NCBI GenBank assembly: GCA_016191995.1 | Contig: JACPVA010000119.1 | Coordinates: 1 to 34,895, forward strand | Origin: Burkholderiales bacterium | Lineage (GTDB): Bacteria > Pseudomonadota > Gammaproteobacteria > Burkholderiales > Burkholderiaceae_C | Length of the DNA stretch: 34,895 bases | Direction of reading: 5' to 3' | Shown: positions 16,448-25,501 of the stretch, one piece after another | Layout of the letters: each line of letters starts with the position of its first letter | Numbering within the stretch: the stretch's first letter is position 1 | Program-made: the position numbers and the translations under genes | Notes under the pieces: model-generated | Database searches by the model: none | Seen by the model: only the letters and a program-made list of their open reading frames with translations | What the model was told of the DNA's origin: nothing

Positions 16448-16969
16448 TCACGGCCTGCGCTGCCTGCGGCGGCGCACGAGGAGCAGCGCCACGCCGGCGA
16501 GCAGCACGGCGGCAGAGGCAATCCAGATCGCCCACTCGCTGCGGCTGTGCACATGCTCGGGCGTGGCCGCTGGACCAGGGTGTTCCAGAGTGGTGCTCAG
16601 CAGATCGGCGCTGTCGCGGGTTTCCACTGAGAACGTCAGCGGAAACTTGCCGGCCTTGGCGAAGGCGTCACCCGCCACCGCATAGACGCCCGGGGCGAGC
16701 TGTGCAGCGACGGCCTTGAAGGCGCCGCTTTCGACCTCGATCGCGGCGTCGGCCACCGGCGCGTTGTCCGTATACCGGTCGAGGTAGAGGGTCAGCTTGC
16801 CCTGGGCGAGGATGGCTACCAGTTCGAACGCCTCGCTCTGCGCCACCGCGCGTGGCGCGATGTCGGCCTCCAGAGCGGGCGCGGCGGCCGCGCCGTGGTC
16901 CTCGCCGCCGTGCGCCCATGCGGTGAAGCTGACAAGGCTGGCGATGCACAAGGCCAGCAGACCTCTCAT
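16448..16969 (-). CDS. Periplasmic metal-operon protein with C-terminal membrane anchor
   Basis: A 173-residue protein. The signal peptide ends TAWA, and the mature protein starts HGGEDHGAAAAPALEAD. A beta-sandwich-like domain follows (about 45-125; FELVAILAQGKLTLYLDRY, GAFKAVAAQLAPGVYAVAG, FPLTFSVETRDSADLL). One transmembrane helix (about 146-166) and a positively charged tail (RRRRQRR) end it. The domain resembles the N-terminal region found fused to some CzcB-type adaptors, here as a separate protein anchored in the inner membrane. It starts inside the stop of the channel gene (4-nt overlap) and precedes the adaptor by 9 nt. It probably presents metal to, or assembles with, the pump; no experimental function is known to me. 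Confidence 0.8.
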   Translation of the reverse strand: MRGLLALCIASLVSFTAWAHGGEDHGAAAAPALEADIAPRAVAQSEAFELVAILAQGKLTLYLDRYTDNAPVADAAIEVESGAFKAVAAQLAPGVYAVAGDAFAKAGKFPLTFSVETRDSADLLSTTLEHPGPAATPEHVHSRSEWAIWIASAAVLLAGVALLLVRRRRQRRP

Positions 16970-18246
16970 GGCAGGACTCCCAGAGCTTGATGAAGGCGGG
17001 ATTGCGCGGCACTTCTGGCCAGCTGGCTGCGGCTGAAGGCGCCTTCGACGTCCTGGGCAACGGCGCGGGCGCGCAGCAGCGTGGCCAGGTCGGCCTCGCC
17101 CAAGGCAAAGGACTTCTGCGCCAGTTGCAAGGTGTCCGCGGCCAGCATGCGGCGTTGGCGCGCCATATCGAGCTGCCGCTCGGCAACAGCGAGTTCGTCC
17201 CGGGCGCGGTCGGCATCGAGTTGCAGCCGCTGGCGGGTGGTCGACAGCAGGGATTCGGCCTGCATCAGGTCCGCCAGGGCCGACGCGGTCTCCTGCCGCA
17301 CTCTGGGCCCCGAGGAGAGGGGCATGGTGAACTTGACGCCGATCTGGTTGGCGTATCGCTCGGAGAAGTCCCCACGTTCGCGCACGAGGCGTAGCGCGAG
17401 CTCTGGCGCGTCGCTGCGGGTGGCCTCGGCCAGGCGCAGCTTGTTGCGCGCGGCGTGCGCGGTGGCGGCCGCAGCCGCCAGTTGCGGGTGAGCGTCGGGA
17501 ACCGTCAGCGCCGCGGGCGGCGGCGCCTCGTCGAGCATGGCGGGGGCGGCCGTGCCGGTCAGCTTGTGCCAGGCCTGTTCGGCGGCGAGCAATGCGGAGC
17601 GTGCCTCCAGTTCCTCGGCCTGCGCGGCGAGGAACTCGCCTTGCGCCAGGTTGGCATCCACTCTCGGCAGCTCACCGGCCTGGTAGCGCCGCCGCACGTC
17701 GGCCTCCAACGTGCGCGCCGTCTCGGTGCGCTGTGCCGCGAGATGACTGGCCTGACGGGCTGCCGACAGTTGCCACCAGGCTTCGCGCAGTTCGCCAGCG
17801 ATCTGCAGGCGCAGCTCGAGGTTGCGTGCATCGATCTCCGCAGCGGCGCTTCGTGCTTGCGCCTGATGTGCGCTCCGTTGCCCCGGCAGCCACAGCGGCA
17901 CGGCCACTTCGGCCTCCCACTCCCGCTGTCCACGGTTGTTGTCGAAGCGATCGCTACGATTGGAGATCGACAACGCCGGGGGACCCGGCGTGAGGCCCGA
18001 CGCCAGGTCGCCTCGGGCCTTCGCTTCAGCCTGACGCGCGGCCTGGGCAGCGGATTGCGGATGGCGCGACCAGGCTTGCTCCAGGGCCTCGGCCAAGGAC
18101 CCAGCCCGCACCGGCCAGGCCGTGGCCAGCGTAAGCCAGACGATCGCCAGCGTGGCCACCCAGCTAGGGGTGCTTACGCCCTTTGCAGGACCTGCCTGAG
18201 GCCTCTTGCATGGGGCAATCGTCAGGGCGAAGGGCAACGCGTTCAT
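16966..18246 (-). CDS. TolC-family outer-membrane channel of the metal RND system (CusC/CzcC-like)
   Basis: A 426-residue outer-membrane factor built of two long alpha-helical repeats. Typical pieces are [20 protein letters not shown] at the mature N-terminus, [57 protein letters not shown], and [20 protein letters not shown] near the end. No lipobox is visible; the signal segment is residues about 28-48. The start at 18246 gives a rather long basic N-terminus, and a downstream GTG before [15 protein letters not shown] is possible. First gene of the five-gene operon. A copper box and a -10 candidate lie about 40-80 nt upstream, and the two-component genes diverge from it. Confidence 0.92.
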   Translation of the reverse strand: MNALPFALTIAPCKRPQAGPAKGVSTPSWVATLAIVWLTLATAWPVRAGSLAEALEQAWSRHPQSAAQAARQAEAKARGDLASGLTPGPPALSISNRSDRFDNNRGQREWEAEVAVPLWLPGQRSAHQAQARSAAAEIDARNLELRLQIAGELREAWWQLSAARQASHLAAQRTETARTLEADVRRRYQAGELPRVDANLAQGEFLAAQAEELEARSALLAAEQAWHKLTGTAAPAMLDEAPPPAALTVPDAHPQLAAAAATAHAARNKLRLAEATRSDAPELALRLVRERGDFSERYANQIGVKFTMPLSSGPRVRQETASALADLMQAESLLSTTRQRLQLDADRARDELAVAERQLDMARQRRMLAADTLQLAQKSFALGEADLATLLRARAVAQDVEGAFSRSQLARSAAQSRLHQALGVLP

Positions 18247-18310
18247 GCGCAGGCGCCACTGCTGGAGTTGCTGACGGCCCGGATGCTGCCGACCCGGCGC
18301 GAACCGCCGG

Positions 18311-18337
18311 ATGACGCACGCATTACGATGGCGTCAT
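18311..18337. promoter_or_regulatory. Copper box A: GTAATGCGTGCGTCA (minus) within ATGACGC-N13-GCGTCAT
   Basis: Positions 18312-18326 carry, on the minus strand, the 15-mer that recurs before the other two copper operons. Here it is also half of a perfect inverted repeat (18311-18317 and 18331-18337). On the minus strand CAGCAT lies 23 nt downstream of the box, where TAC(A/C)GT lies in the other two; it is a weak -10. The site sits between the channel operon (18246) and the regulator gene (18433) and could control both. Confidence 0.6.
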
Positions 18338-18432
18338 CTGTTCGTCATGTTCCGGAAAGCCAGCCAGGCGTACGGTCCCGATGCTTGTGCCGCGACCTCC
18401 GGCGCCAGCCCGTCGAACCGGAGACAAGCCGC

Positions 18433-19116
18433 ATGAAGCTGCTGATCGTCGAGGACGAGAGCATCACCGCGGATTACCTGCGGCAGGGTTTGAGCGAGGC
18501 CGGCTTCCTCGTCGAGCTGGCGCGCACCGGCCTGGACGGCCATCACCTGGCCATGACCGGCGACCACGATCTGCTGATCCTCGACGTGATGCTGCCGGAC
18601 GTGGACGGCTGGCGCATCCTGAAGTCGCTGCGCGACGCGGGCCGCCACACGCCGGTGCTCTTCCTGACCGCGCGCGACAGCGTGCACGACCGCGTCAAGG
18701 GCCTCGAAGCGGGGGCCGACGACTACCTCGTCAAGCCGTTCGCCTTTGCCGAACTGCTGGCGCGGGTGCGCACCCTGCTGCGCCGGGGTGTCGCGCCCGC
18801 CATGGACGAACGCCTCGAGGTGGCGGACCTGGTGCTCGACGTGCCGCGCCGCCGAGCCACGCGCGGCGGCCGGCGCCTGGCCTTGACGGCCAAGGAATAT
18901 GCACTGCTCGAGCTGCTGGTGCGACGCCGCGGCGAGGTGCTTCCCCGCTCGCTGATCGCCTCCCAGGTCTGGGACATGAACTTCGACAGCGATTCCAACG
19001 CGATCGACGTCGCCATCCGGCGTCTGCGCGGCAAGGTCGACGACGGCTACGAGCCCAAGCTCATCCAGACCGTGCGCGGCATGGGCTACATGCTGGACCT
19101 CCCCGATGCCCCGTGA
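18433..19116 (+). CDS. OmpR-family response regulator (CusR/CopR type)
   Basis: A 227-residue two-component regulator. The receiver domain (1-120) has the acidic pair at Glu7/Asp8, phospho-acceptor Asp51 ([14 protein letters not shown]), Thr79 and Lys101. The winged-helix DNA-binding domain (about 127-222) includes [20 protein letters not shown], the recognition segment [17 protein letters not shown] and RGMGYMLD. The ATG at 18433 was chosen because it begins the conserved [10 protein letters not shown]; the longer open frame is antisense to the channel gene. It overlaps the kinase gene by 11 nt. It probably binds the GTAATGCGNNCGTCA boxes and activates the three copper operons. The assignment to copper is inferred from the genes it adjoins. 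Confidence 0.95.
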   Translation: MKLLIVEDESITADYLRQGLSEAGFLVELARTGLDGHHLAMTGDHDLLILDVMLPDVDGWRILKSLRDAGRHTPVLFLTARDSVHDRVKGLEAGADDYLVKPFAFAELLARVRTLLRRGVAPAMDERLEVADLVLDVPRRRATRGGRRLALTAKEYALLELLVRRRGEVLPRSLIASQVWDMNFDSDSNAIDVAIRRLRGKVDDGYEPKLIQTVRGMGYMLDLPDAP

Positions 19117-20506
19117 GGCAGGCCATCGTGGCCCTTGGTCGCTCGCGCTGCGGATCACGCTCGTCGTCAGTCTGACGATCGGTGCGGCGTTTGCGATCAG
19201 TGCGTGGCTGGTCTCCCGTTCGATCGGTGCCCACTTCGAGCTGCTGGATTTCGACGAACTCCAGGTCGTGACCGAGTCGCTGCGCCAGGCGCTCGGCAGC
19301 GCACAGGCCCGCGACACGCCCGAGGGGCATCGGCACGACCTGGAGCATGCCGTGGCCGGCCACCATGGCGTTCACTACGGCGTCTTCGACAGCGCGGGGC
19401 AGCCGATCTATACACGCGCGCCTGCCGCGCTGCTCGACGCGGCACGGTCCGCCGAGCCGGCGCCAGCGCTGAGTCGCACCGCGATGCGGGCCTGGACGGT
19501 CGGCGGGGATACTTACCGCGGCGCCGTCCTCGCGCTGGGCGGCAACCGGGCTGTCGTCGCGGTCTCCACAAACGCGCACGAACAATACCTGGCGGACCTG
19601 CGCCGTGGCTTGTGGACGGGCGCGGTCGCCGCCACGCTGGTGGCCGTGCTCGCCGCGGTGCTGGCGGTACGCTGGGGCCACGCGCCGATAAGGCGCATCG
19701 GCGCCACGGTTCAGGGCATCACGTCGGAGCATCTGCACGTGCGCCTGGACCCGCGCGACGCGCCCGCCGAGCTGTCGCCGCTGGTGGAGTCGTTCAACGC
19801 CATGCTGGACCAGCTGCAGGCCAGCTTCGAGCGCCTGTCGCATTTCTCGGCCGATATCGCCCATGAGCTGCGGACGCCGGTCACCAACCTGATGACGCAG
19901 ACCCAGGTGGCGCTGGCGAAGGACCGGACCGACGCGGAGTATCGCGAGGTGCTCTACACGGGCCTTGACGAGCTCGACCGGCTGCGCAGGATGATCGGCG
20001 ACATGCTGTTCCTGGCACGGGCCGAGAACCCGACACAACGGCTGCAACGCGACGAGCTGGATCTCGGATCGGAGCTGCAGGCCGCGTTCGACTTCTTCGA
20101 GGCCTGGGCCGAGGAAGGCGGGATCGCACTGCGCATCGAGTGCGAACCCACGGAACCGCGCACGATCCTCGCCAACCGGGGCATGCTCCAGCGCGCGCTC
20201 GGCAACCTGTTGGGTAATGCCCTGCGTCACACGCCGCACGGGCAAACCATCACCGTGCGGATTACCCGAGAGCGCGAAGCCGTCCGCCTCGAAGTCTGCA
20301 ACCCGGGGCAGACGATTGCGCCCGAGCACCTTCCTCACCTGTTCGATCGCTTCTACCGCATCGATCCGGCACGACACCGCGAAGGCGAGGGTGCAGGGCT
20401 CGGCCTGGCCATCGTCAAGGCCGTCGCCGAGGCGCATGGTGGCGTGGTGGGTGTCGAGTCCGGCGCAGGGCGCACGATATTCTGGATTTGCCTGCCAGCG
20501 CGGTGA
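19106..20506 (+). CDS. Heavy-metal sensor histidine kinase (CusS/CopS type)
   Basis: A 466-residue membrane kinase. TM1 (about 14-36) and TM2 (about 169-189) flank a periplasmic sensor loop of about 130 residues. The loop has a striking His cluster ([19 protein letters not shown], residues 74-92) suited to binding metal ions. A HAMP domain follows (about 191-243), then a phospho-acceptor helix with [13 protein letters not shown] (His253) and an HATPase domain with N box ([14 protein letters not shown]), G1 (NPGQTIAPE, lacking the usual DxGxG Asp), F box (FDRFYR) and G2 ([10 protein letters not shown]). It phosphorylates the regulator encoded immediately upstream, with which it overlaps by 11 nt. 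A degenerate copy of its ATPase end lies at 26005-26319. Confidence 0.94.
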   Translation: MPREAGHRGPWSLALRITLVVSLTIGAAFAISAWLVSRSIGAHFELLDFDELQVVTESLRQALGSAQARDTPEGHRHDLEHAVAGHHGVHYGVFDSAGQPIYTRAPAALLDAARSAEPAPALSRTAMRAWTVGGDTYRGAVLALGGNRAVVAVSTNAHEQYLADLRRGLWTGAVAATLVAVLAAVLAVRWGHAPIRRIGATVQGITSEHLHVRLDPRDAPAELSPLVESFNAMLDQLQASFERLSHFSADIAHELRTPVTNLMTQTQVALAKDRTDAEYREVLYTGLDELDRLRRMIGDMLFLARAENPTQRLQRDELDLGSELQAAFDFFEAWAEEGGIALRIECEPTEPRTILANRGMLQRALGNLLGNALRHTPHGQTITVRITREREAVRLEVCNPGQTIAPEHLPHLFDRFYRIDPARHREGEGAGLGLAIVKAVAEAHGGVVGVESGAGRTIFWICLPAR

Positions 20507-20621
20507 GCGAGTGCAGGAAGGCACGCCCCCTGATCGGCCCCCTGAACACGCCGGCCGGCTTCGTGGATGACCTGAAGGCGGGCAAACAGAGGCTGCCGTG
20601 GCCGCGGTCGGCTTCTTCGTG

Positions 20622-20999
20622 TCAGCGCCCGAGCTCGAGATCCAGGCTGACGGGTCGGCCGGTCCTGTTCGACCACATCCAGCAGTAGTCCTGGTCGAGC
20701 ACCACCCGCAGCTGGCCACTCGCGCTGGCCACGGCGTCGCGCCGCTCCGGGTAACGCACGTCCTTGCCCTCGTGGTAGTGGATGTCGAAGTTCAGCGGGC
20801 CGCTGGCGTCGAAGCGCCAGGCGACCGAATCGGCCCGAGTCAGGCCGCCGCAGACCTCGACGAACTTGCCTGGCGCCACCGTCAAGCGGCGCTCGAAGCG
20901 GCCTCGTTCGCCCCAGGCGATATCGATGACATCCGCCCGTGCGGCAACCGACGAGAGGCCCGCGAGGGCCAGCAGAAGGGATCGGACGGGGATGGGCAT
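20622..20999 (-). CDS. Small periplasmic protein with HxH motif, possibly GOLD-like
   Basis: A 125-residue protein with signal peptide to about residue 22 (AARA). The mature beta-rich domain has CGGLTRADSVAWRFDASGPL, then NFDIHYHEGKDVRYPERR with His74/His76, and DYCWMWSNRTGRPVSLDLEL. The order of strands and the closing 'Y-C-W-SN' with alternating hydrophobics are reminiscent of the GOLD/p24-type beta-sandwich; this fold guess is mine and weak. Cys50 and Cys106 could form a disulfide. The ATG directly abuts the stop codon of the copper ATPase gene, so it is the last gene of that operon. A role in periplasmic copper handling is inferred from the operon and HxH. It ends convergently 115 nt from the kinase gene; no convincing terminator is visible there. 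Confidence 0.75.
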   Translation of the reverse strand: MPIPVRSLLLALAGLSSVAARADVIDIAWGERGRFERRLTVAPGKFVEVCGGLTRADSVAWRFDASGPLNFDIHYHEGKDVRYPERRDAVASASGQLRVVLDQDYCWMWSNRTGRPVSLDLELGR

Positions 21000-23147
21000 T
21001 CAGATGCTCCGGCGCAAGCGCAGCGCATTGGTGATCACCGACGCCGAGCTCAGGCTCATCGCCAGCGCCGCGATCAACGGCGAGAGCAGCCAGCCGGTGA
21101 AGGGATAGAGCAGCCCGGCAGCGATCGGCACGCCGAGCGCGTTGTAGATGAACGCAAAACCGAGGTTCTGCTTCATATTGCCAATGGTCGCCTGCGACAG
21201 CAGCCGCGCCTGCGCGATGCCGCGCAGGTCGCCCTTGACCAGCGTGACCGGCGCGCTGTTCATCGCGACGTCGGTGCCGGTGCCCATGGCCACGCCCACG
21301 TCGGCCTGCGCTAGGGCCGGCGCGTCGTTGATGCCGTCGCCGGCCATCGCCACCACCCTGCCCCGGCGCTGCAGCGCCTTCACGAGTTCCAGCTTGTCGG
21401 CCGGCTCGACGTCGCCGTGCACCTCGTCGATGCCGAGCCGCCGTGCCACCGCACGCGCCGTGGTCCAGCCGTCGCCGGTGGCCATCACGACGCGCAGGCC
21501 GGCAGCGTGCAGTGCCGCCAGCGCCTCGGGCGTGCTGGTCTTCACCGGGTCGGACACCGCGAGCAGCCCCGCCAGGTGGCGGTCGACCGCGAGGTGCATC
21601 ACGCTCGCACCTTCGGCGCGCAGGGACTCGGCCTGGTCGGCCAGCGCATCGACGGCGACGCCAAGCCGTTGCATCAGCGCGGTGTTGCCCAGCGCGAGGT
21701 CGTGCCCTTCGACCGTTCCGCGCACACCGATGCCGCTGCTCGACTCGAAGCTCTCGGGCTTGGCCAGCACGAGGCCCTGCGCATGCGCCGCCCGCACGAT
21801 CGCGTCGGCCAGCGGGTGCTCGCTGCCCTGGTCCAGGCTGGCAGCCAGCCGCAGCACCTCGTCGGCCGTGAAGCCGGCGGCAGGCACGGCGCGGTCGAAG
21901 GCCGGCTTGCCGTCGGTCAGCGTGCCGGTCTTGTCGACGATCAGCGTGTCGACCTTGCGGAAGTGCTCGATCGCCGCCGCGTCGCGAAACAGGATGCCGC
22001 GTGTCGCCGCGCGCCCGGTGGCGACCATGATCGACATCGGAGTCGCCAGCCCCAGCGCACAGGGGCAGGCGATGATCAGCACCGCCACGGCGTTGATCAA
22101 GCCGTAGACCCAGCTCGGCTCGGGCCCCCACAGGCCCCAGGCGAAGAAGGTCGCCACCGCGATGGCCACGACCGCCATCACGAACCAGCCGGCTACCTGG
22201 TCGGCCATGCGCTGCATCGGCGCCTTCGAGCGCTGCGCCTGCGCGACCATCTGCACGATCTGCGACAGCATGGTCTGCGCACCGACGCGCTCCGAGCGCA
22301 TCACGAGCGCGCCGCTGGTGTTCAGCGTGGCGCCGATCAGCTCGTCGCCAGGGAGCTTGCTCACGGGCACGGGCTCGCCGGTCAGCATCGATTCGTCGAC
22401 CGCACTGGCCCCCTCGGTCACGACGCCGTCGACGGGCACCTTCTCGCCCGGGCGCACCCGCAGCAGGTCGCCGACGTGGACCTGCGTGAGCGGCACGTCT
22501 TCCTCGGTCCCATCGGCGCGGATGCGGCGCGCCGTCTTCGGCGCCAGGCCTAGCAGCGACTTAATCGCGGCCGAGGTCTGCGAGCGTGCCTTCAATTCGA
22601 GCACCTGGCCCAGCAGCGTCAGCGAGATGATCACGGCCGCCGCCTCGAAGTACACCGCCACGCGCCCCATCGACTGGAAGGACGCCGGGAACACTCCCGG
22701 CGCGACCGTCGCCGCGACGCTGTAGACGAAGGCGGCGCCGGTGCCCAGGCCGATCAGCGTCCACATGTTCGGGCTGCGCTGGCGCACCGACTGCACGCCA
22801 CGCACGAAGAACGGCCATCCAGCCCAAAGCACGATCGGCACCGACAGCAGCAGCTCGATCCAGCTCTGCACCGCCATGTCGAACCACCGCAAGCGATGCC
22901 CGACCATCGCCAGCAGCGTGACGATCACGGTCAAAGGCAGCGTCCACCCGAAGCGCCGGCGGAAGTCGGCGAGCTCCGGGTTATCGTCCTCGTCCAGCGC
23001 GGGCAGCACCGGCTCCAGCGTCATGCCGCACTTGGGGCAGTTGCCGGGGTGGTCCTGCCGCACTTCGGGGTGCATGGGGCAGGTGTAGACCGTGCCGGCC
23101 GGCGGGCCCGGCTGCTCGTCGGCAGGCCTAGGGATGGCCGCCGTCAC
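21000..23147 (-). CDS. copA: Copper-exporting P1B-type ATPase
   Basis: A 715-residue ATPase that pumps Cu(I) (or Ag(I)) from cytoplasm to periplasm. The N-terminus is a heavy-metal-binding YHS-like domain (residues 21-46: YTCPMHPEV...CPKCGM) instead of the usual GMTCxxC HMA domain. Further features are the actuator loop with TGEP (256-259), the CPC metal site in TM6 (361-363), phosphorylated Asp405 in [13 protein letters not shown] in the nucleotide domain and [12 protein letters not shown]7 has FIYNALGVP and TM8 has [20 protein letters not shown] in TM7 plus MxxSS in TM8 is the P1B-1 (copper) signature. Its start overlaps the beta-propeller stop by 4 nt, and its stop touches the next start. 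Confidence 0.96.
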   Translation of the reverse strand: MTAAIPRPADEQPGPPAGTVYTCPMHPEVRQDHPGNCPKCGMTLEPVLPALDEDDNPELADFRRRFGWTLPLTVIVTLLAMVGHRLRWFDMAVQSWIELLLSVPIVLWAGWPFFVRGVQSVRQRSPNMWTLIGLGTGAAFVYSVAATVAPGVFPASFQSMGRVAVYFEAAAVIISLTLLGQVLELKARSQTSAAIKSLLGLAPKTARRIRADGTEEDVPLTQVHVGDLLRVRPGEKVPVDGVVTEGASAVDESMLTGEPVPVSKLPGDELIGATLNTSGALVMRSERVGAQTMLSQIVQMVAQAQRSKAPMQRMADQVAGWFVMAVVAIAVATFFAWGLWGPEPSWVYGLINAVAVLIIACPCALGLATPMSIMVATGRAATRGILFRDAAAIEHFRKVDTLIVDKTGTLTDGKPAFDRAVPAAGFTADEVLRLAASLDQGSEHPLADAIVRAAHAQGLVLAKPESFESSSGIGVRGTVEGHDLALGNTALMQRLGVAVDALADQAESLRAEGASVMHLAVDRHLAGLLAVSDPVKTSTPEALAALHAAGLRVVMATGDGWTTARAVARRLGIDEVHGDVEPADKLELVKALQRRGRVVAMAGDGINDAPALAQADVGVAMGTGTDVAMNSAPVTLVKGDLRGIAQARLLSQATIGNMKQNLGFAFIYNALGVPIAAGLLYPFTGWLLSPLIAALAMSLSSASVITNALRLRRSI

Positions 23148-24154
23148 GGTGACCGGAAGCTGACGCCGTTGGGCCCGGCGCCGACGCGATAGGTGGCCAC
23201 CACCCGACGGATGGCGGTGTCGATCACCGACACCGTCGCCTCCTCGATATTGGTCACGAAGACGTAGGCGCCATCACCGCTTATCGCCACGCCGTGCGCA
23301 CCCTTGCCCGTGCTGATCGTGGCCAGAGGCTTCCGCGTTTCGAGATCGATCACCGAAACCCGATCGTCGGGCCGCCCTGCGCTGCCCTGGTTGGCGACAT
23401 AGACCTGCCGGCCGTCGGGCGTCGCAACCATCTGGATCGGCAGGCGGCCGACGGCCACCTTGCCCACCACCGCCCGCTTCGCGGTGTCGATGATGGCCAG
23501 CTTGTTCTCGCCGCTGAGCGACGCGAAGGCCTGCTTGCCGTCCGCCGTGAAGCCGACCTGGACCGGCCCCTTGCCGACCTCGATTCGCGCCGTCTCCTTG
23601 CGGCTGGCGACGTCGATGACCGAGACCGCGTCGGACCTCATGGCCGCCACGTAGAGCGTGGCGCCGTCCGGGCTCAGGCGCAGACCGTGCGGATAACGGC
23701 CCGTGGCGATGCTGCCCGTCTCCTTGCCGGCCGCAAGGTCGAAGACCCGCACCACGTGCGCACCCGAGTCGGTGACGAAGGCCTGCTTCCCCTCGCTGTC
23801 GGTCACGACGTGGGCGGGATGGTCGCCGGCATCCAGCGACAGCGCCGGCTGGTCCAGGTCGTCGACGCGATAGACCAGCAGGCGGCCGCCCATCGCGCCC
23901 ATGTCGTGCCCCTGGTGGGATGCAGCCCGCGGCATGCCCGTGGCCAGCAGCCAGCGCCCATCCGGCGACACCTGCACGTTGTGCGGCGAGATGTCCACCT
24001 TCAGAGTACTGACCGCGCCCGACGCCAGGTCGATCCGGCTGATCGAACCCTCCCGCTCGTTGGCGGTGAAGACCGTGCCGGAGGGCGCTGCCAAGGCCCG
24101 GGCAGCGCCGAGGGCCAGAGCAGCAGTCACCAACAACCTGGTCAAGAGCATCAT
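23144..24154 (-). CDS. Periplasmic YVTN-type seven-bladed beta-propeller protein
   Basis: About 336 residues. The signal peptide ends RALA, followed by repeated propeller blades of the YVTN/NHL kind: [91 protein letters not shown] and [20 protein letters not shown]. The second blade has an insertion with [11 protein letters not shown], a His/Met cluster resembling Cu(I) ligands. The start is placed at the ATG (24154) preceded by AGGAG; the in-frame ATG at 24169 lies upstream of that Shine-Dalgarno, and the adjacent ATG at 24151 is also possible. First gene of the propeller-copA-HxH operon, behind copper box B. A copper-binding or scaffold role is inferred only. Confidence 0.88.
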   Translation of the reverse strand: MMLLTRLLVTAALALGAARALAAPSGTVFTANEREGSISRIDLASGAVSTLKVDISPHNVQVSPDGRWLLATGMPRAASHQGHDMGAMGGRLLVYRVDDLDQPALSLDAGDHPAHVVTDSEGKQAFVTDSGAHVVRVFDLAAGKETGSIATGRYPHGLRLSPDGATLYVAAMRSDAVSVIDVASRKETARIEVGKGPVQVGFTADGKQAFASLSGENKLAIIDTAKRAVVGKVAVGRLPIQMVATPDGRQVYVANQGSAGRPDDRVSVIDLETRKPLATISTGKGAHGVAISGDGAYVFVTNIEEATVSVIDTAIRRVVATYRVGAGPNGVSFRSP

Positions 24155-24345
24155 CGATCTCCTTTCCATTCGCTTGTCGCTCAGCTCACGATGTCAAGCT
24201 CTCGCATGACCGCAGGTGCACCGTCGACACGGGTACCAGGCCCACGCTCAGGCTTCCAGAAACGCCGATCGCCGCAGACGCCGCAGGCTTTCGTGATGCA
24301 GCGCGGGACCCTTTCCTCGCCGTCATGCCAGGTGGCATCAGCTGC
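24155..24345 (-). other. Long leader of the propeller-copA operon
   Basis: If transcription starts just after the TACCGT at 24351-24346, the mRNA has an untranslated leader of about 185 nt. Its first part resembles the leader of the CopK-like gene (through the shared GCTGCATCACGA). It contains a 46-codon frame with no Shine-Dalgarno and another frame containing KACGVCG but without a start. Neither is supported as a gene. The latter may be decayed coding DNA left from a duplication. Confidence 0.4.
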
Positions 24346-24389
24346 ACGGTAGAAGACCACGACGAACGAGGGCGTGACGGGCGCATTAC
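24346..24389 (-). promoter_or_regulatory. Copper box B and -10 of the propeller-copA operon
   Basis: The minus strand reads GTAATGCGCCCGTCA (24389-24375), 23 nt of spacer, then TACCGT (24351-24346) as a -10-like hexamer. The same box and spacing occur before the CopK-like operon. No sigma-70 -35 consensus is visible, as expected for an activator-dependent promoter. The response regulator at 18433 is the probable ligand. Confidence 0.65.
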
Positions 24390-24407
24390 GGTTCCGTTCG
24401 CTCGATT

Positions 24408-24436
24408 CCCGCTTGCTTCGCACCATGACAAGCGGG
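24408..24436. repeat. Inverted repeat CCCGCTTG-N13-CAAGCGGG
   Basis: Perfect 8-bp arms at 24408-24415 and 24429-24436, about 55 nt downstream of the cytochrome c stop on the minus strand. It could fold as a hairpin ending that transcript, but no U-run follows, so intrinsic termination is doubtful. Confidence 0.4.
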
Positions 24437-24490
24437 CCGATTTCTCGGGGCAGAGCGTCGCGCTTCGATCGAACTCGGCATGCCACGGGA

Positions 24491-24982
24491 TCAACGCTGC
24501 GGCGACGAACTGCGATTCATCTCGTCGTGCTTTGCGCGGATGCTGGGGGGCCACTGTGCCTTGATCCATGAAAGCACGGCCAGGATCTCGGCATCGGTCA
24601 ATACGCCTTCGTACGCAGGCATCGAAGATCCGAACGACGCCAGGTTGGCAGCCTTGGCCAGGCCCAGCTTCGTGATTCGGAAGAGCAACTCGTCAGGGTG
24701 GTGCCAGGTGTGCCCGCTCGCATCGTGTGGCGGCGCGGGCAGCCGGCCGTCGGGTCCGCGCTCGCGCCAGTTGGGCTGCCCTTCCAGCCGCGCGCCGTGA
24801 CAGGCCGCGCACTGGGCCGCGTAGACCTTCTGCCCGAGCGCGGTGACCGCCACATCGTCCGGCCTCAGGCGCACCGACGGCACCGTGCCGCGGTCCGCGT
24901 TCCAGGGCATGAGCGCGCCGACCGCGGCAACGGCGCCAGCCGTGGACAGCGCTGCGGTCCAGGACTTCTTCGCGGCCGCCAT
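24491..24982 (-). CDS. Small membrane-anchored c-type cytochrome
   Basis: A 163-residue monohaem cytochrome c. An uncleaved or cleaved hydrophobic N-terminus (about 8-26) is followed by the haem motif CAACH (Cys58, Cys61, His62) and DELLFRITKLGLA. The probable sixth ligand is Met121 (GSSMPAYEGVLTDAEILAVL), with a closing WIKAQWP helix. Short cytochromes of this form (cytochrome c class I, domain Cytochrome_CBB3-like) occur beside copper resistance and oxidase genes. It follows the Met-rich lipoprotein gene by 3 nt, so both are in one operon behind copper box C. An electron-transfer role in periplasmic copper oxidation or reduction is a plausible inference, not shown. Confidence 0.9.
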   Translation of the reverse strand: MAAAKKSWTAALSTAGAVAAVGALMPWNADRGTVPSVRLRPDDVAVTALGQKVYAAQCAACHGARLEGQPNWRERGPDGRLPAPPHDASGHTWHHPDELLFRITKLGLAKAANLASFGSSMPAYEGVLTDAEILAVLSWIKAQWPPSIRAKHDEMNRSSSPQR

Positions 24983-24985
24983 CGA

Positions 24986-25471
24986 TCAGGGCCGTGCCGG
25001 CGGCGCGCCCATGCGGTCCATCATCATCTGCATCATGGACTGCATCATCTCGATGCGCTTCTCCATCATCTGCTGGTGCGTGGCCATGTCCATCGGCGCG
25101 CCCGCGGCGCCCGCCGGGCCCGCGCCCCGCATGCCGCCCATGCCCATCCCGCCCATGCCGCCCATCGCGCCTGGGCCCATGCCCTCCATCATGGCCATGC
25201 CTTCCTGCATCAGCTTCATGTGCTCGGCCATCAGGGCCTGGCGCTCCTGCGGCGTGCCGGCACGCGACATCCTCTCGTGCATCTCGCGCATCGCCTTCAT
25301 GTGCGCGTCCATCATCGCCATGCGGTCGGCGGGCGCTGCTGCGGCCGCTGCAGCGCCCTGCGGGTGGTGGGCTGCAGGGTCCTGACCACCGGGCCCAGCC
25401 GGGTTTTGCGCGCAGGCGGCGAGGGTCAAGGCCAGCATGCCGGCCATCGATATCGAACGGATCGTTGCCAT
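24986..25471 (-). CDS. Methionine-rich periplasmic lipoprotein
   Basis: A 161-residue lipoprotein. The signal peptide ends in lipobox LAAC (Cys20), followed by a Pro/Gly/His linker with AAHHPQ. The mature part contains about 31 methionines, arranged as helical MxxM/MxxxM patterns (RMAMMDAHMKAMREMHERM; AEHMKLMQEGMAMM) around a central Gly-Met run (GAMGGMGGMGMGGM). The C-terminal helix is MMEKRIEMMQSMMQMMMDRM. Such Met density is known from Cu(I)/Ag(I)-binding proteins (CopA/PcoA Met repeats, CopC, SilE/PcoE-like) but I do not recognise the family. AGGAG lies 7 nt before the ATG. It probably binds Cu(I) at the cell envelope. Confidence 0.85.
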   Translation of the reverse strand: MATIRSISMAGMLALTLAACAQNPAGPGGQDPAAHHPQGAAAAAAAPADRMAMMDAHMKAMREMHERMSRAGTPQERQALMAEHMKLMQEGMAMMEGMGPGAMGGMGGMGMGGMRGAGPAGAAGAPMDMATHQQMMEKRIEMMQSMMQMMMDRMGAPPARP

Positions 25472-25501
25472 GATCGAACTCCTGTTGGAGCGAGGGTTGA
25501 A

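Noticed and set aside
17455..18432. N-terminal extension of the response regulator frame
   Set aside because: This part is antisense to the TolC-type gene and crosses the divergent promoter; the receiver domain begins exactly at the ATG at 18433.
20507..20621. Bidirectional terminator between the kinase and the HxH protein
   Set aside because: Short GC-rich self-complementary pieces exist, but no stem of good length followed by a U-run on either strand.
24181..24486. Minus-strand frame with KACGVCGDRRFWKP upstream of the propeller gene
   Set aside because: Its only starts lie upstream of copper box B and the -10, so it would not be on the transcript; no ribosome-binding site. At most decayed coding DNA.
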